Part shown: piece after piece, positions 63,508 to 64,000 of the stretch
How positions within the stretch are numbered: position 1 is the stretch's first letter
Layout of the letters: each line of letters opens with the position of its first letter
Source: Bugulina stolonifera
Taxonomy: Eukaryota > Bryozoa > Gymnolaemata > Cheilostomatida > Bugulidae
NCBI GenBank assembly: GCA_935421135.1
Contig: OW285189.1
Location: 25,904,798-25,968,797 of the forward strand
DNA: 64,000 nt
Direction of reading: 5' to 3'
The notes under the pieces: generated by a model
What the model saw: only the letters and a program-made list of their open reading frames with translations
Database searches by the model: none
Told to the model about the DNA's origin: nothing
Translations under genes and position numbers: made by a program

Positions 63508-63745
63508 CTACAATACACAGTGACCACTCTACAACACGCAGTGACCACTCTACAATACGCAGTGACCACTCTACAATACGCAGTGACCACTCTACAACAC
63601 GCAGTGACCACTCTACAATACGCAGTGACCACTCTACAATACGCAGTGACTATGCTGCAATACGCAGTGACCACGCTACAATACGCAGAGACCACACTAC
63701 AGTACGCAGTGACCACGCTACAATACACAATGACCACTCTACCAT
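63508..63745. repeat. 21-bp array carrying the acceptor of the ORP PH exon
   Basis: About 11 units. On the minus strand each contains TTGTAG|AGTGGTCACTG, i.e. acceptor plus the first 11 bases of the exon that starts at 63507. Confidence 0.92.
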
Positions 63746-64000
63746 ACACAATGACTAAACAGTGTATAGCTGTATACTATATAGCACACTTATTATACGG
63801 GCAGGTAACATGAAAGACAAGGTATGCATGCATACTAAGTATATCAAAGGGGTAGTGGAGGACAATCTAAAGGCCACCAGCACATTCTTGCTTATTCCAA
63901 GCAGAGCTGGTGAGATAGACAACTCTGTAATTGGTTATGATGTTGTGTGCTGCTAATATATCACTTTGTATTATTAGCTGTTACACTCATATGTGTAAGG

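Overview
This is animal (metazoan) nuclear DNA. Every recognisable gene is split by GT-AG introns, and the exons join into animal families: a carbonyl-reductase-like SDR, an astacin/CUB/MAM protease, a TRIM protein, an NR2F (COUP-TF)-like nuclear receptor and an ORP5/8-like lipid-transfer protein. The DNA is AT-rich, introns are mostly short, and tandem minisatellites are unusually dense. A marine invertebrate, possibly a sponge or other early-branching animal, would fit, but the sequence alone does not fix the species.

Layout. 1-3 kb: minisatellites and one unassigned exon. 3.1-5.6 kb (-): CBR1-like SDR, copy A, intact in exons 2-8. 8.3-12.7 kb (-): SDR copy B, a recent tandem duplicate that looks dead (in-frame TAG in exon 2, frame break in exon 4, Pro-Gly changed to Pro-Arg). 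13.7-15.6 kb: 5'-truncated LINE reverse transcriptase, fold-back elements and a MITE. 15.9-22.6 kb (+): Rieske [2Fe-2S] protein whose last intron is a 5-kb, ~168-copy, 30-bp array. 23.8-32.1 kb (-): secreted astacin metalloprotease with EGF, CUB and MAM domains. 34.7-40.9 kb (-): TRIM protein (RING, two B-boxes, coiled coil, propeller-like C-terminus). 41.4-41.8 kb (-): two exons of an unidentified gene. 43.6-49.9 kb (+): NR2F/COUP-TF-like nuclear receptor. 51.4-63.5 kb (-): ORP5/ORP8-like oxysterol-binding-related protein (PH domain, ORD, C-terminal TM anchor), whose 5' end lies beyond the window.

The genes do not form a pathway. Rieske and astacin genes are convergent, as are the nuclear receptor and ORP genes. 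For six genes I rebuilt the frame exon by exon; the total exon lengths are multiples of three (Rieske 262 aa, TRIM 616 aa, receptor 510 aa, astacin 663 aa visible, ORP 715 aa visible, SDR-A 274 aa from exon 2).

The most striking feature is a recurring architecture. About ten independent minisatellites in five genes (plus one candidate exon) have repeat units that straddle an authentic splice site, so each repeat carries the last or first bases of the real exon plus a copy of the donor or acceptor. Some units are multiples of 3 bp and stay open in frame with the neighbouring exon. Transposons include a tRNA-derived SINE family (3 copies), hAT-like elements (one with a perfect 8-bp target duplication), MITEs of several types and a dispersed short hairpin motif.
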